Shown: positions 25,200-34,194 of the stretch, piece by piece
Layout: each line of letters starts with the position of its first letter
Numbering within the stretch: position 1 is the first letter of the stretch
NCBI GenBank assembly: GCA_017453205.1
Contig: JAFTKO010000010.1
Coordinates: 1 to 38,549, forward strand
Source of the DNA: Clostridia bacterium
GTDB lineage: Bacteria > Bacillota > Clostridia > Oscillospirales > CAG-272
Length of the DNA: 38,549 bases
Reading direction: 5' to 3'
Program-made: the position numbers and the translations under genes
Notes under the pieces: model-generated
What the model saw: the letters and a program-made list of their open reading frames with translations, nothing else
What the model was told of the DNA's origin: nothing
The model's database searches: none

Positions 25200-26594
25200 T
25201 TACACTTTTTGCGGTTCGGTCGGTAGCTCCACGCGCAACAGGTAGGTCTCCCCCGCACAGGGAAGTCCGTCCCGCAATCCGACAAAGGGAGCCCAAACGA
25301 TCCCCTCTCGGTCACATAGCAACGGCATCGCGTCCCGCCACCGCGGCGGAATGCCCGCCTCACGGTAAAGCCTGCGGAGCCTCCGGTGCATACCGCGCAT
25401 CAAAAGGACGTCGCCATCCTTGCGGGAGCGCCAAAAAAACTCTTTTTCTATTATATCAGAAACCGCATTTAAATTTAAATAAGAGTGTGTAGATAAATTG
25501 TTAACTTTTGTCAGTTTGCCGTTTTTTTCCGTACACACACGGATTCCCGACGGCAACACAAGTGTTTCGCCGCATCGGAACGGCAAGCAAAACGGGGCTG
25601 TTTCACTTTTGCCTTTTTGATACAACCGCAACAAGCCAAACTCGCGCACAGCAACCCAATCGCCCGGCAAAGCCGCCTCACAGGAGGTCTCCGCCGCCAA
25701 CAGCAGCATCAGCGCCTCCAAATGCACACGCTCCGCCTCGCATCCCGTGCCCTGCTTTACCCACTTTGCCAACGCACGTTTACAAAGAGACACAGACGCG
25801 TTCCGCAAGACCGCAACATCAAGCCCCGCTTCGGCGGTGCTGTCCCGCAACAGCTGCTCGGCAAGCGAGGAAAGAAGCTTCTCATCCTCACGAAGCAGAT
25901 CGGCCGTTGCCGTGATACGCTTTGCGGCTCCCGGGTAAAGCGCATCCAACACGGGAAGAACATCGGCGCGGATACGGTTGCGCGCATAGGCAGTATCGGC
26001 GTTGGTGCTGTCGGTGACATAGTCCAAGCCGTTTGCGGTACAAAAATCAAGAATTTCTTTCCTTGACATTCGCAACAGCGGGCGTGTCAGACTTCCGCAG
26101 GAAAACTCCCGCACGGGCGCGATGCCCGCAAGCCCGCCGAGTCCCGTCCCGCGGCAAAGCCGAAAGAGCACGGTCTCGGCTTGGTCATCGGCGTGATGTG
26201 CCGTGGCAAGCAGGGGGATCCGGCGCTCACGCATGAGGCGGTCGAAATATTCGTACCGTACCGCGCGCGCCTCTTCTTCCAATCCTCTGCCGCCCGCCCG
26301 TGCCAGTGCGGGCACGTCGGCTTCCAGCACACAGATCTCAAATCCGTAACGGGCGGCAAGGGATACGCAAAAATCTCGGTCGCGACGTGCCTCTTCCCCG
26401 CGGATGCCGTGATCGACATGCGCCACGGTCAAGGGAAAGCCCTGTTCTCGGGACAGCGTGGCAAGCATATGCAACAGCGCCCGCGAATCGGCACCGCCCG
26501 AAAGTGCCAACAGCACCGGAGTGTCCGGCGGCAAATGCGCCAATTCCGCCGGTGCGCAAAAGGCGCTTGGCAAACGGAAGCTTTCTTTTGTCAT
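25200..26594 (-). CDS. tilS: tRNA(Ile)-lysidine synthase
   Basis: An enzyme of 464 residues that converts C34 of the CAU-anticodon tRNA(Ile) to lysidine with ATP and lysine. The N-type ATP pyrophosphatase P-loop is LSGGADSRALL (residues 31-41), followed by VAHVDHGIRGEEARRD and HHADDQAETVLFRLCRGTGLGGLAG. The C-terminal domain (RRLYREAGIPPRWRDAMPLL) is present. The ATG at 26594 overlaps the dnaB stop by one base (TGATG), so the two are translationally coupled. Confidence 0.95.
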   Translation of the reverse strand: MTKESFRLPSAFCAPAELAHLPPDTPVLLALSGGADSRALLHMLATLSREQGFPLTVAHVDHGIRGEEARRDRDFCVSLAARYGFEICVLEADVPALARAGGRGLEEEARAVRYEYFDRLMRERRIPLLATAHHADDQAETVLFRLCRGTGLGGLAGIAPVREFSCGSLTRPLLRMSRKEILDFCTANGLDYVTDSTNADTAYARNRIRADVLPVLDALYPGAAKRITATADLLREDEKLLSSLAEQLLRDSTAEAGLDVAVLRNASVSLCKRALAKWVKQGTGCEAERVHLEALMLLLAAETSCEAALPGDWVAVREFGLLRLYQKGKSETAPFCLPFRCGETLVLPSGIRVCTEKNGKLTKVNNLSTHSYLNLNAVSDIIEKEFFWRSRKDGDVLLMRGMHRRLRRLYREAGIPPRWRDAMPLLCDREGIVWAPFVGLRDGLPCAGETYLLRVELPTEPQKV

Positions 26595-27934
26595 CAATCT
26601 TGATCCTGTTCCTTATCAATGGTAATGAACTTGGTAAATTGACCGTTCCAGCCCATTTCCACGGTCCCTTGCGAGCCGTGGCGGTTCTTTGCAATAATGA
26701 CCTCGGCAATACTGGTATCTTGACTGCCTTGCTCATCGGTTTTATAATATTCGCTTCGGTACAAGAAAATGACCGTATCGGCGTCTTGCTCGATGGCACC
26801 CGAGTCACGCAGGTCGGAAAGCATCGGTTTTTTATCGGTTCTCGACTCGGGACCGCGCGACAGCTGTGCACAGCAGACCACGGGAACCATCAGCTCCTTT
26901 GCCATGATCTTGAGCGAACGCGAGATCTCGGAGACCTCCTGTACGCGGTTGTCCTTGTGACCGTCGCCCTGCATAAGACCCAAATAGTCGATGACGACCA
27001 AACCGAGATTTTGCACACGGCGCAGCTTTGCCTTCATGGCGGTGACCGTCATGCCCGACGTGTCGTCGATCAGAATGTCACAGCCCGCAAGCTCTCCCGC
27101 GGCAACTGCTAAATGCTCCCAGTCCTCAGGCTGGAGCTCACCCGTGCGGAGCGCGTAGCTGTTGACCAGCGCCTCGCTCGCCAGCACACGGTTGACAAGC
27201 TGTTCGGCAGACATTTCGAGGGAGAAGATACAAACGGCTTTTTTGGTCTGCTTTGCCACATTGGTGGCAATATTGAGCGCAAACGAGGTCTTACCCATAC
27301 CGGGGCGCGCACCGATCAAAATAAGGTCACTCTTCCCCATGCCCGCAAGCACGCGGTCAAGTGCCGAAAAGCCGGTTTGCGTTCCCTGGGTCGCCTCTTT
27401 GTTGGTATTGAGCTCATGCAAGTGGTTGTAAACATCGCCGAGGACCTCGCGAATATGGCGGAAGTTTTTGGTGTCACGTCCCTGCGCAATGTTGAAAATG
27501 AGGTGTTCCGCGTGGTCGAGAATACTTGTCACCGACTCTTGTTCGGAGTACGCCGATTCCGAAATCTCGCCGCATGCAGCAATGAGCTGACGCAAAATAC
27601 TCTTTTCCTTGACGATACGGGCATAGTCCTTGACGTTGAGCGCGTCGGGAACCGCCTCGGTCAACGTGCGGATATAGTCCTCACCGCCCGATTTGTCATA
27701 AATGCCCTTGACGACCAGCATATCGATCAGTGTGACCACGTCGATCTCGCTGTTGGTCAAAAAGAGCTCATGCATGGCAAGATAGATCTGCTTATGCTCG
27801 GAAAGGTAAAAATCCTCGGCGTTTAGCAGATCCGCCACTTCATTCAGCGCCGCCGGATCGATCAGCACCGAGCCGAGCAAGGATTGCTCAGCGGGCATCG
27901 AAAACGGCAGTTTTCTGATCATTTCATCTTGCAT
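26594..27934 (-). CDS. dnaB: Replicative DNA helicase DnaB
   Basis: A hexameric 5'-3' helicase of the replication fork, 446 residues. The N-terminal DnaB domain starts KLPFSMPAEQSLLGSVLIDP, and the RecA-like domain carries Walker A IGARPGMGKTSFA and Walker B LVVIDYLGLM. The arginine-finger region HGSQGTVEMGW is near the end. The start at 27934 is six bp after the rplI stop with no evident Shine-Dalgarno sequence; an ATG at 27922 is an alternative. Order rplI-dnaB is standard in Firmicutes. Confidence 0.96.
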   Translation of the reverse strand: MQDEMIRKLPFSMPAEQSLLGSVLIDPAALNEVADLLNAEDFYLSEHKQIYLAMHELFLTNSEIDVVTLIDMLVVKGIYDKSGGEDYIRTLTEAVPDALNVKDYARIVKEKSILRQLIAACGEISESAYSEQESVTSILDHAEHLIFNIAQGRDTKNFRHIREVLGDVYNHLHELNTNKEATQGTQTGFSALDRVLAGMGKSDLILIGARPGMGKTSFALNIATNVAKQTKKAVCIFSLEMSAEQLVNRVLASEALVNSYALRTGELQPEDWEHLAVAAGELAGCDILIDDTSGMTVTAMKAKLRRVQNLGLVVIDYLGLMQGDGHKDNRVQEVSEISRSLKIMAKELMVPVVCCAQLSRGPESRTDKKPMLSDLRDSGAIEQDADTVIFLYRSEYYKTDEQGSQDTSIAEVIIAKNRHGSQGTVEMGWNGQFTKFITIDKEQDQD

Positions 27935-27940
27935 AACGGC

Positions 27941-28387
27941 TTATTTTTCGCAAACCAGAACGTAAACTTTTCCCGTGACCTCGGTATAAAGCTTCACTTC
28001 CACTTCATATTTTCCGTATGCCTTGATGGGATCGTTTAACACCAGCTTGCGTTTATCAATGGTGATACTGTGGTCGGCTTGGAGCCTCTCGGCAATGTCC
28101 TTAGACGTGATGGAGCCGTACAGTCTGCCGTCGGCACCCGAGGACGCGGTAATCTTGACTTGCAAGCTCTTCAGCTTTTCGGCAAGCGCCTGTGCCTCTT
28201 TCCTTTCGGTCTCGATGCGGTAAATTCTTGCCGCCTCCTTGACCTTGACATCGTTGAGCGACTGCGCATCGGCTACCTTTGCCAGCTTGCGCGGAATCAA
28301 AAAGTTTTTGCCGTATCCGTCGGATACCTCGATCACATCATTCTTTTTTCCCTGACCTTTGACGTCAGCAAGTAAAATCACTTTCAT
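27941..28387 (-). CDS. rplI: 50S ribosomal protein L9
   Basis: A protein of 148 residues of the large subunit. The N-terminal domain MKVILLADVKGQGKKNDVIEVSDGYGKNFLIP is diagnostic, followed by a long connecting helix and the C-terminal domain (YGSITSKDIAE, then VEVKLYTEVTGKVYVLV). A good AAGGAGA precedes the ATG, 20 bp after gdpP. Confidence 0.97.
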   Translation of the reverse strand: MKVILLADVKGQGKKNDVIEVSDGYGKNFLIPRKLAKVADAQSLNDVKVKEAARIYRIETERKEAQALAEKLKSLQVKITASSGADGRLYGSITSKDIAERLQADHSITIDKRKLVLNDPIKAYGKYEVEVKLYTEVTGKVYVLVCEK

Positions 28388-28407
28388 CCTTTTATTGTCT
28401 CCTTTGA

Positions 28408-30528
28408 TTATCGTTTCATACCTTTTTCATTTTCGTACTCATTGTCCATATAGTCATCAAGCACGGTTTTGAGCTGTACACAGGCAGCTTCCAGCGTGGT
28501 GTGCGTCAAGCGCGCGCCCGCCATATCGTAATGACCGCCGCCGCCAAGGCGTTGCATAATAATTTGCACATTGATCTTATCGTGTGAACGCGCCGAGATG
28601 GTCACGGTGTTATCGGCACGCAAAAGCGCAAACGATGCCTCTATTCCGGCAATGGTCATCAGCTTGTCCGCCGCTTTTGCCACAGCAATGTTATCCTCCT
28701 CGGTTGCGGGATGATCCACGCTAAGCCAAGTAAGGGCGATCTTTTCGCGGTAAGTACGCGTGCGGCTGTCGATATCGCAAGCCGTAAAGAGATTGGACAT
28801 CGACTCGGCAAAGAAGCCGCGCACCGAATTGGCATGTGCACCTCTGCCGTACAGGTAGTGCACCGCAGAAAAGGTTTGCATTCCCGCGCCTTGCGTAAAG
28901 TTTTTGGTGTCCAGCATCAGTCCCGCCAACATCAGATTGGCTTCCTCTTTGAGCAGTCGGTCGTGATAAGGGCTGTACTCCAGCATCTCGCTGACAAGCT
29001 CGCTCGCCGCCGCAACTGCGGGACGAATATAGGTCATCAGCGGTTTGAACTCGTAAAGCTGATCCTGACGGCGGTGATGGTCGATGATCACCACGTTTTT
29101 GACGCATTTGAGCAGACGCGGCGTCTCGGTATTAAACACGTTGTTCACGTCGCTCATGATCAAAAGCGTATCCGAACGTACCGCATCAAGAGCGGTATCG
29201 CCGCTGATAAACATGGAACGGTACTCGGGCAGGTTCGCCAACAGATCGTAGCAAATGCGGAAGTTGATGTGATCGCGATTGACCACAATGCGGATCTTGG
29301 AGGCATCGCCGCCGCGCGCGCAAATGGCAAGACGCGCAAGACCGACACAGGAGCCGATCGAGTCGTAGTCGGGTGCACGGTGCCCCATGATCAGAATATT
29401 CCCCGCCTCCTGCATCAGCTTGCAAAGGTGAGAGGAATTGACACGCGAGGTAATGGTGGTGGAGCCGTACATGGTGTTGACACGTCCGCCGTAAGGAGTG
29501 ACCGACTTTCCGTCATTGACCGCCGCTTGGTCACCGCCCTTTTGCAGAGCAATGTCCAACGCGTCACTGGCGGCGCGCTCCTTGTCCTCAAAGCTACCGT
29601 CAATGGCACCCACGCCGATCGAGATCGTCACGGGAAAGCTGTTGTCACCCAATTGAATGTTACGAATGGTATCAAGAATACGGAATTTGTTACGGATGCA
29701 CTTATCCAATGCGGCACGGGTAAAGACCAACAGATATTTTTCGCGCTCGTATTCGCGGAGCATCCCGCCAAAGCTCGCCGCCCACTCTTTGAGCTTGTTC
29801 TCGATCTCATTGACCGCGGTTCGGTAGCTGACACGAATGTACTGTGCAAGCTCCTGCAAGCTGTCGATTACGATGTACGCCACCACAGGCTCATCGTTAT
29901 ACATCTTCTTGCGCATGGCAAGCACCTCGGTGATGTCCTCAAACACAACAAAGAAATAATCCTTGCCGCGCGAACGCATTACATAGCAACGCAGCTCGTA
30001 CTTTTTGCCGTCGATCTCGGTGACCATGGGCTGGGTGTTATCGATCGGCACGCCGTCCTCATTCACCGTAATATCCTTCACGGGACCGCCGTTTTTGGCA
30101 TAGGCAACAATGTCCTTCATGGGAACAGTACAAAACGTGGAAAGCGGTACATTGCAAACCGGCGAACGGTACTGCAAAATGTCCTGCAAGGCGCCGCTGA
30201 CGATCTTGACCACACCGTCCGCGCCGATGATGGCGTAAGGGATGTCCACCACATAGCGGAACATATCGCTGACCTCGGTGGTCATCAGCTCGGCGGCATC
30301 ATTTGCCAGTGTAATACGGCGATAGCGCACCAAATACGGGAACAGGATACAGCCAACCGACAGTACGTAAATGCCGCAAAGCACCAGACCGTACAGCGTC
30401 AGATCCTCGGGTACGGCGATCAACGTAATTGCAGTGAATACACCGAGCAAGGCAACTCCGATCACCGCGGCGGCGATCAGCGGCGGCCGCAGATCGGTCC
30501 GAAATGCGTTATGCTTCTTTTTTTGCAT
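28408..30528 (-). CDS. gdpP: Cyclic-di-AMP phosphodiesterase GdpP (DHH/DHHA1)
   Basis: A membrane protein of 706 residues that hydrolyses the second messenger c-di-AMP, which controls potassium, osmotic balance and wall stress. Two membrane helices (about 18-37 and 44-66) lead into a PAS-like domain (about 85-200), a degenerate GGDEF domain (about 210-330), then DHH with GHRAPDYDS (382-390) and IIDHH (about 471-475). A C-terminal DHHA1 domain has GGGGHYDMAGA. All metal-ligand motifs look intact. AGGAGG is seven bases ahead of the ATG. It lies between yybS and rplI, the classical order. Confidence 0.95.
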   Translation of the reverse strand: MQKKKHNAFRTDLRPPLIAAAVIGVALLGVFTAITLIAVPEDLTLYGLVLCGIYVLSVGCILFPYLVRYRRITLANDAAELMTTEVSDMFRYVVDIPYAIIGADGVVKIVSGALQDILQYRSPVCNVPLSTFCTVPMKDIVAYAKNGGPVKDITVNEDGVPIDNTQPMVTEIDGKKYELRCYVMRSRGKDYFFVVFEDITEVLAMRKKMYNDEPVVAYIVIDSLQELAQYIRVSYRTAVNEIENKLKEWAASFGGMLREYEREKYLLVFTRAALDKCIRNKFRILDTIRNIQLGDNSFPVTISIGVGAIDGSFEDKERAASDALDIALQKGGDQAAVNDGKSVTPYGGRVNTMYGSTTITSRVNSSHLCKLMQEAGNILIMGHRAPDYDSIGSCVGLARLAICARGGDASKIRIVVNRDHINFRICYDLLANLPEYRSMFISGDTALDAVRSDTLLIMSDVNNVFNTETPRLLKCVKNVVIIDHHRRQDQLYEFKPLMTYIRPAVAAASELVSEMLEYSPYHDRLLKEEANLMLAGLMLDTKNFTQGAGMQTFSAVHYLYGRGAHANSVRGFFAESMSNLFTACDIDSRTRTYREKIALTWLSVDHPATEEDNIAVAKAADKLMTIAGIEASFALLRADNTVTISARSHDKINVQIIMQRLGGGGHYDMAGARLTHTTLEAACVQLKTVLDDYMDNEYENEKGMKR

Positions 30529-30582
30529 AGTCAATCCTCCTAATATCGTTAAAAAACCGAAATCGGTTTGATATGATCAAAA

Positions 30583-31818
30583 TCAATCTTCCTTGTCCTC
30601 TCCGTCGGAATCATCACCGCGCATCTGCTTGAGCTTTTCCGTCAGTTTTCTTTGGAGGGCCTCCATCACACGGCAGTAAGCGCCCCACATGGCAAGCAAA
30701 TAGAGCCCGCCGCCCGAGCAACACAGCATGGCAAAAACCAAAAACACAAACAAAACCCGCATAGCGCCCCGCGCTCTCGCGATCGTCATCACCAAGCTCT
30801 GCACACCAAGAATGGCAAATCCAGGCAACAGGATGAGGCAAACATTTTGAATGACGGCAACCGCCATGGAGGTTGTAGGGGCAAAGAGCATGACAAGGAA
30901 TGACAGCGTATAAAGAACCGCCGCCGTAACACTCATGGTAAAAATACGCGCCTCGCGCGGCAGAAGCGCGGAAAGCCCGGTATTGAAATAGGTCACACCC
31001 AGGAGAAGCTGTGACTCAAAAGCAAGAATACTGCAAACCACCACCGTCACTGCGGGAAGAAGATTAAATATTTGTGCAACAACATCCTCGCTAAACATCG
31101 AGGCAAACATTTCCGCAACGGCTTTGGATTGTTCGTTGGACACCTCTGCCGCAATCTTCAAGAACTCATCACGCACAGAGAGAAACTCTTGCGTGATCCC
31201 GTCACGAATACCGTTAATATAAGCAAGGATCTGCCCGCGTCCCAATCCGCCGGTCGCATCGTAGATCAAAAACGCGATCAACACCAGCACCGAGATCAAA
31301 AAGCCGACTTCCGCAAAGCAAATGGCGGAGGTGCGGTTCTTCCCTTTTACGGTCGCCAGCGAAAGCAAGAGCCCCGCGGGCAAAAAGGAGAACGAAAAAA
31401 GTGAGACACGCCAATCTCTTGTAACCGCAAATGCAACGGCAAAGCCCGCAATCGGAAGCAAGAGCGCAAGGTAAGCCATTTTAAGTGTCGTAAAAAGATA
31501 TGCCAACGTCATGCTCCCCGCGATCAGTGCGAGAATAGCGGCAACACCGCCAAAGCCCATGCCAAACATCATTGCCGAAAACGCCGTAAGCAGGATCAGT
31601 AAAATCGTAAACGGCGAGCGCGCGGCATATGCCACATAACCGCACAAAAGAAGCATGAGAACGGGCGCGATCCACACATTTCCGCACAGCGGGAGCCCCG
31701 CGGAACAAAGCAGGCAAATCAACGCCGCCAAGATCGTATGTTTTTTGGAAACCTCGGGGAAAAGTGATCGGTTCTCCCAAGGATTTACAAATTCGTTTTC
31801 GGTTGATGTCTCGTTCAT
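30583..31818 (-). CDS. DUF2232 (YybS-like) polytopic membrane protein
   Basis: A protein of 411 residues with about eight to nine hydrophobic segments and a charged C-terminal tail (KQMRGDDSDGEDKED). The position just upstream of gdpP-rplI-dnaB and the topology identify it as the DUF2232/YybS family, related to substrate-binding S components of ECF transporters. Its function is unknown. The ribosome-binding site AAAGGAA is distant (about 14 bp). First gene of the operon, 70 bp below a consensus promoter. Confidence 0.85.
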   Translation of the reverse strand: MNETSTENEFVNPWENRSLFPEVSKKHTILAALICLLCSAGLPLCGNVWIAPVLMLLLCGYVAYAARSPFTILLILLTAFSAMMFGMGFGGVAAILALIAGSMTLAYLFTTLKMAYLALLLPIAGFAVAFAVTRDWRVSLFSFSFLPAGLLLSLATVKGKNRTSAICFAEVGFLISVLVLIAFLIYDATGGLGRGQILAYINGIRDGITQEFLSVRDEFLKIAAEVSNEQSKAVAEMFASMFSEDVVAQIFNLLPAVTVVVCSILAFESQLLLGVTYFNTGLSALLPREARIFTMSVTAAVLYTLSFLVMLFAPTTSMAVAVIQNVCLILLPGFAILGVQSLVMTIARARGAMRVLFVFLVFAMLCCSGGGLYLLAMWGAYCRVMEALQRKLTEKLKQMRGDDSDGEDKED

Positions 31819-31866
31819 GAACTTGTTTCGGTTCCTTTCATTTTCGCATAAATGCCCTATTGTAAT

Positions 31867-31895
31867 AGTATATCATACTTTTTGCTTTTTGTAAA
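31867..31895 (-). promoter_or_regulatory. Promoter of the yybS-gdpP-rplI-dnaB block
   Basis: On the minus strand TTTACA (31890-31895), 17 bp, TATACT (31867-31872). Confidence 0.85.
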
Positions 31896-32063
31896 CACTT
31901 CCTTATATATTTTACAATTTTTTTACTGTTCTTTTCACTCACGGTCCGATTTTTTCAAAGAACATTCACAATCCAAGCTGAAAAAACGCGAAATCGGAGG
32001 AAATACGGAACTCGCTTGATGATAAACGGTTCCGCTCGCCTTTGCGCATTGTTCCAAGAGAAA
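31896..32063. other. Gene-free stretch between divergent-end genes
   Basis: No supported gene. The only structures seen are CGGAAC/GTTCCG arms near 32007-32035 and distant CCGATTT/AAATCGG arms. Nothing matches a known RNA. Confidence 0.4.
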
Positions 32064-32095
32064 AACAGCCCAAGCAAAAACGCATTTGAGCTGTT
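32064..32095 (-). terminator. Terminator of the exonuclease gene
   Basis: Arms AACAGCCCAA (32064-32073) and TTGAGCTGTT (32086-32095) form a 10-bp stem with one G-T pair. On the minus strand TTTCTC follows, 18 bp after the stop. Confidence 0.75.
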
Positions 32096-32112
32096 CTATT
32101 TTCTGTCATTGT

Positions 32113-32781
32113 TTATGTTGACGCGGTAGGTTCCTCCGTCTGCCGCTTTTTCTTTCGGGGCTTGGCATACGGACGTTTTTGGGCGGGACGCACTTTTTTG
32201 GCTTTGGGCGAAGGCAATGAGCTTGCACAGCACTCGGGGTATGCCTCCACCATCATCTCGGGTGTTGCATGCTTGGCTTGGCATATGGCGCGGAGCAACA
32301 GCATGGTAGCATAGGCATCACCGTCACTGCGGTGGCGGTTGTCGGGCTCCTCGCCGCACCATGCCTGTACATAGCCGCCCAGACCGTGTGCTTGCTTATG
32401 TTCCTCCATCTTGCGGCAGAGCTTTTCCATATCCAAGGTGCGGAAGCGGAACGGAGCCAACCCATAGCGCTCACAGTCCTTTTTGAGCGCACGTGTGTCA
32501 TTATTGACCGCAAATCCGACCGCGATATCCGCCCGAGCAAACAGCTCCCCCAGGGTGTCATACAGCTCCGGGAACTTCGGCGCCGCCTCGACCTCCTCCT
32601 TGGGATATGCAAGGATATGCGTTTCCACATACTCATTCCAAGTGGAGTCGGGGTTGATCAAAATATCGGTCTGCGGGCAGATCACTTCAAAATTTTCATC
32701 GGTCATCAAATATCCGAACGAGTAAATGGAGCCGGGCACACGTCCGTCTGCAAACTCCATATCAAAAAACAGCATTTTCAT
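32113..32781 (-). CDS. DEDDh 3'-5' exonuclease (DnaQ-like)
   Basis: A protein of 222 residues. Exo I is LFFDMEFAD (Asp, Glu), Exo II lies in GFAVNNDTRALKKD, and Exo III is HRSDGDAYAT with the DEDDh histidine and aspartate. It probably trims DNA or RNA 3' ends. After residue 185 comes an unusual Lys/Arg/Pro-rich tail (PKAKKVRPAQKRPYAKPRKK), suited to nucleic-acid contact. AAGGAGA precedes the ATG, and an extended -10 (TGTTACAAT, 32839-32847) lies upstream. Single-gene unit. Confidence 0.88.
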   Translation of the reverse strand: MKMLFFDMEFADGRVPGSIYSFGYLMTDENFEVICPQTDILINPDSTWNEYVETHILAYPKEEVEAAPKFPELYDTLGELFARADIAVGFAVNNDTRALKKDCERYGLAPFRFRTLDMEKLCRKMEEHKQAHGLGGYVQAWCGEEPDNRHRSDGDAYATMLLLRAICQAKHATPEMMVEAYPECCASSLPSPKAKKVRPAQKRPYAKPRKKKRQTEEPTAST

Positions 32782-32936
32782 TATACGCAGGTCTCCTTTT
32801 CCGCGTTGATCGTTGGGAAAGTCATATTCATCCTAACTATTGTAACACATTGCCGTGCAAAATTCTATCAGATTGTGTGAACAAATTCCCGAAAAAAACA
32901 AAGTTTCTCCAAAAAGGACTTTTTTCGCAAAATCTA

Positions 32937-32965
32937 TTTACAAACAGCAAAAAATATTGTATAAT
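32937..32965 (+). promoter_or_regulatory. Promoter of the DeoR-family gene
   Basis: TTTACA (32937-32942), 17 bp, TATAAT (32960-32965). The predicted transcription start, near 32972, lies within the first of three tandem 10-bp repeats. Confidence 0.85.
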
Positions 32966-32969
32966 AAAA

Positions 32970-32999
32970 GTGCAACAAAGCGCAACTTTGCGCAAAAGG
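32970..32999 (+). promoter_or_regulatory. Three tandem 10-bp direct repeats, candidate DeoR operator
   Basis: GTGCAACAAA, GCGCAACTTT and GCGCAAAAGG stand end to end with a 10-bp period (consensus GYGCAA), about one helical turn, right after the -10 box. Helically phased direct repeats are a known operator layout for DeoR-family proteins, so autoregulation is likely. Confidence 0.55.
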
Positions 33000-33051
33000 T
33001 GTACTCCAAGCGTTTTCATTCCATACTTTTTTGCACATTTGGAGGAAGATC

Positions 33052-33804
33052 ATGTATAAATGTGAACGTGAAGACGAAATATTGGCATTACTGAATGAGA
33101 CCGAATACGCCACGGTGGAATATCTTTCCAGAAAAATGAATATCAGCTCATCCAGCATTCGCCGCGACCTCAAAAATTTGGAGGAGCGAGGGCTTGTCAA
33201 CCGCAGCTACGGCGGTGTGAAGATCGCCGATGCGACGGGAAAACGGATCCCGTTCTCTTTGCGCAGTCATGAGAACAGCCCGCAAAAAAAGCAGATCGCC
33301 AAAGCGGCAACTACGCTGATCAATGTAGGTGACGTGGTCTTTTTGGATGGCTCGAGCAGTGCGTATTTTGTCGCGGAGCTGCTCCCCTCAATCAGCGGTG
33401 TGACCGTTGTGACCAACAGTATCGATATTATGAGCTGTCTCTCGCACTATGACATCAAGGCATACTGCACCGGCGGAAACCTTTCCGCCGAGAACAAAGC
33501 CGTGCTTGTAGGCGGCTACGCACAAGACTTTTTGCGCCGTATCCAAGCCGACATTGCCATTTTTTCGGTGCAGTCGGTCAATGCCGACGGTGACTTTTTT
33601 GACTGCTACTCCGAGGAGGTTGCGATCCGCAACGTCATGATGCAAAACGCGCGGCGCCGTGTCCTCCTCTGCGACAGCAGTAAATGGAACCGCACCTCCA
33701 CCTTTTATCAAGGGAATGTCCGCGACATCGAATATATCGTCAGTGACCGCGACCTCAATACCCTCTTTACCGACCCTATGCCCGAAAAATATATTTTGGC
33801 GTAA
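33052..33804 (+). CDS. DeoR-family transcriptional regulator
   Basis: A protein of 250 residues. The N-terminal winged helix is ILALLNETEYATVEYLSRKM followed by SSSSIRRDLKNLEERGLVNR, the DeoR signature. The DeoR C-terminal sensor fold follows (NVGDVVFLDGSSSAYFVAELL, VVTNSIDIMSCL, VLLCDSSKWNR), usually binding a sugar phosphate. GGAGGA precedes the ATG at 33052. No sugar-use gene is adjacent, so its regulon is not evident. It is a single plus-strand gene ending at a terminator. Confidence 0.93.
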   Translation: MYKCEREDEILALLNETEYATVEYLSRKMNISSSSIRRDLKNLEERGLVNRSYGGVKIADATGKRIPFSLRSHENSPQKKQIAKAATTLINVGDVVFLDGSSSAYFVAELLPSISGVTVVTNSIDIMSCLSHYDIKAYCTGGNLSAENKAVLVGGYAQDFLRRIQADIAIFSVQSVNADGDFFDCYSEEVAIRNVMMQNARRRVLLCDSSKWNRTSTFYQGNVRDIEYIVSDRDLNTLFTDPMPEKYILA

Positions 33805-33867
33805 AAGCTTTATGTAGAAGCTTTTGGTAAAGTTCCCTATACTCCCACAAAGCTCGAAACACGAAGA

Positions 33868-33908
33868 AAAGGAAATCGACCTGCAAACAAGATCGATTTC
33901 CTTTTTCT
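33868..33908 (+). terminator. Terminator of the DeoR-family gene
   Basis: A perfect 12-bp stem AAAGGAAATCGA/TCGATTTCCTTT (33868-33904) followed by TTCTG. A further small hairpin TTCAAACTT/AAGTTTGAA lies at 33910-33932. Confidence 0.8.
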
Positions 33909-34194
33909 GTTCAAACTTCTGCAAAGTTTGAAAGCAATTTCAAAAAACGCTCTTTTTCACCTTACGGTAGACAAAAGGCTGCCATCACTTGAAACAAACA
34001 ATTTAAAGGGATCCCGAAAGGCTCCCCCAAAATTTATTTTTTCTTGCAATTTTTATCAAACGCAGGATTGATGGCATAAAAATTTTTGCTGTCCAAATGA
34101 TCCTGTGTGATACGGAGTGCATCACCGATATTACTCTTTCAAACAATCTCTGTTTTACCTTATGCCTTATCAATTTTTGCGCGTTTGTATGGGA
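33909..34194 (-). pseudogene. Gene remnants downstream of the decayed Rhs fragment
   Basis: No intact gene. Two short minus-strand stretches read like protein C-termini in different frames: 34160-34216 (GYVWLIPYKRAKIDKA) and 34034-34138 (GDALRITQDHLDSKNFYAI), each closed by a stop. They may be what is left of a toxin tip or immunity gene that followed the orphan Rhs core. A weak GC-rich hairpin (34008-34028) follows on the minus strand. The family is not recognised. Confidence 0.35.

Noticed and set aside
25163-25363. Longer N-terminus for hpt
   Set aside because: The extension overlaps tilS in another frame and has no family similarity; MYSIDRDIE fits the family.
28408-30528. Active diguanylate cyclase domain in GdpP
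   Set aside because: The GGDEF signature is not present; the domain is the known degenerate form.
28711-30543. A 610-codon open frame on the plus strand opposite gdpP
   Set aside because: It mirrors the codon pattern of gdpP, whose motifs are complete; the translation is rich in His, Arg and Val without any domain, and there is no ribosome-binding site.
32970-32999. CRISPR-like array
   Set aside because: Only three 10-bp units with no spacers; better explained as an operator.
33905-34194. Insertion sequence or attachment site beside the Rhs island
   Set aside because: No transposase, terminal inverted repeats, target duplication or tRNA gene could be found.
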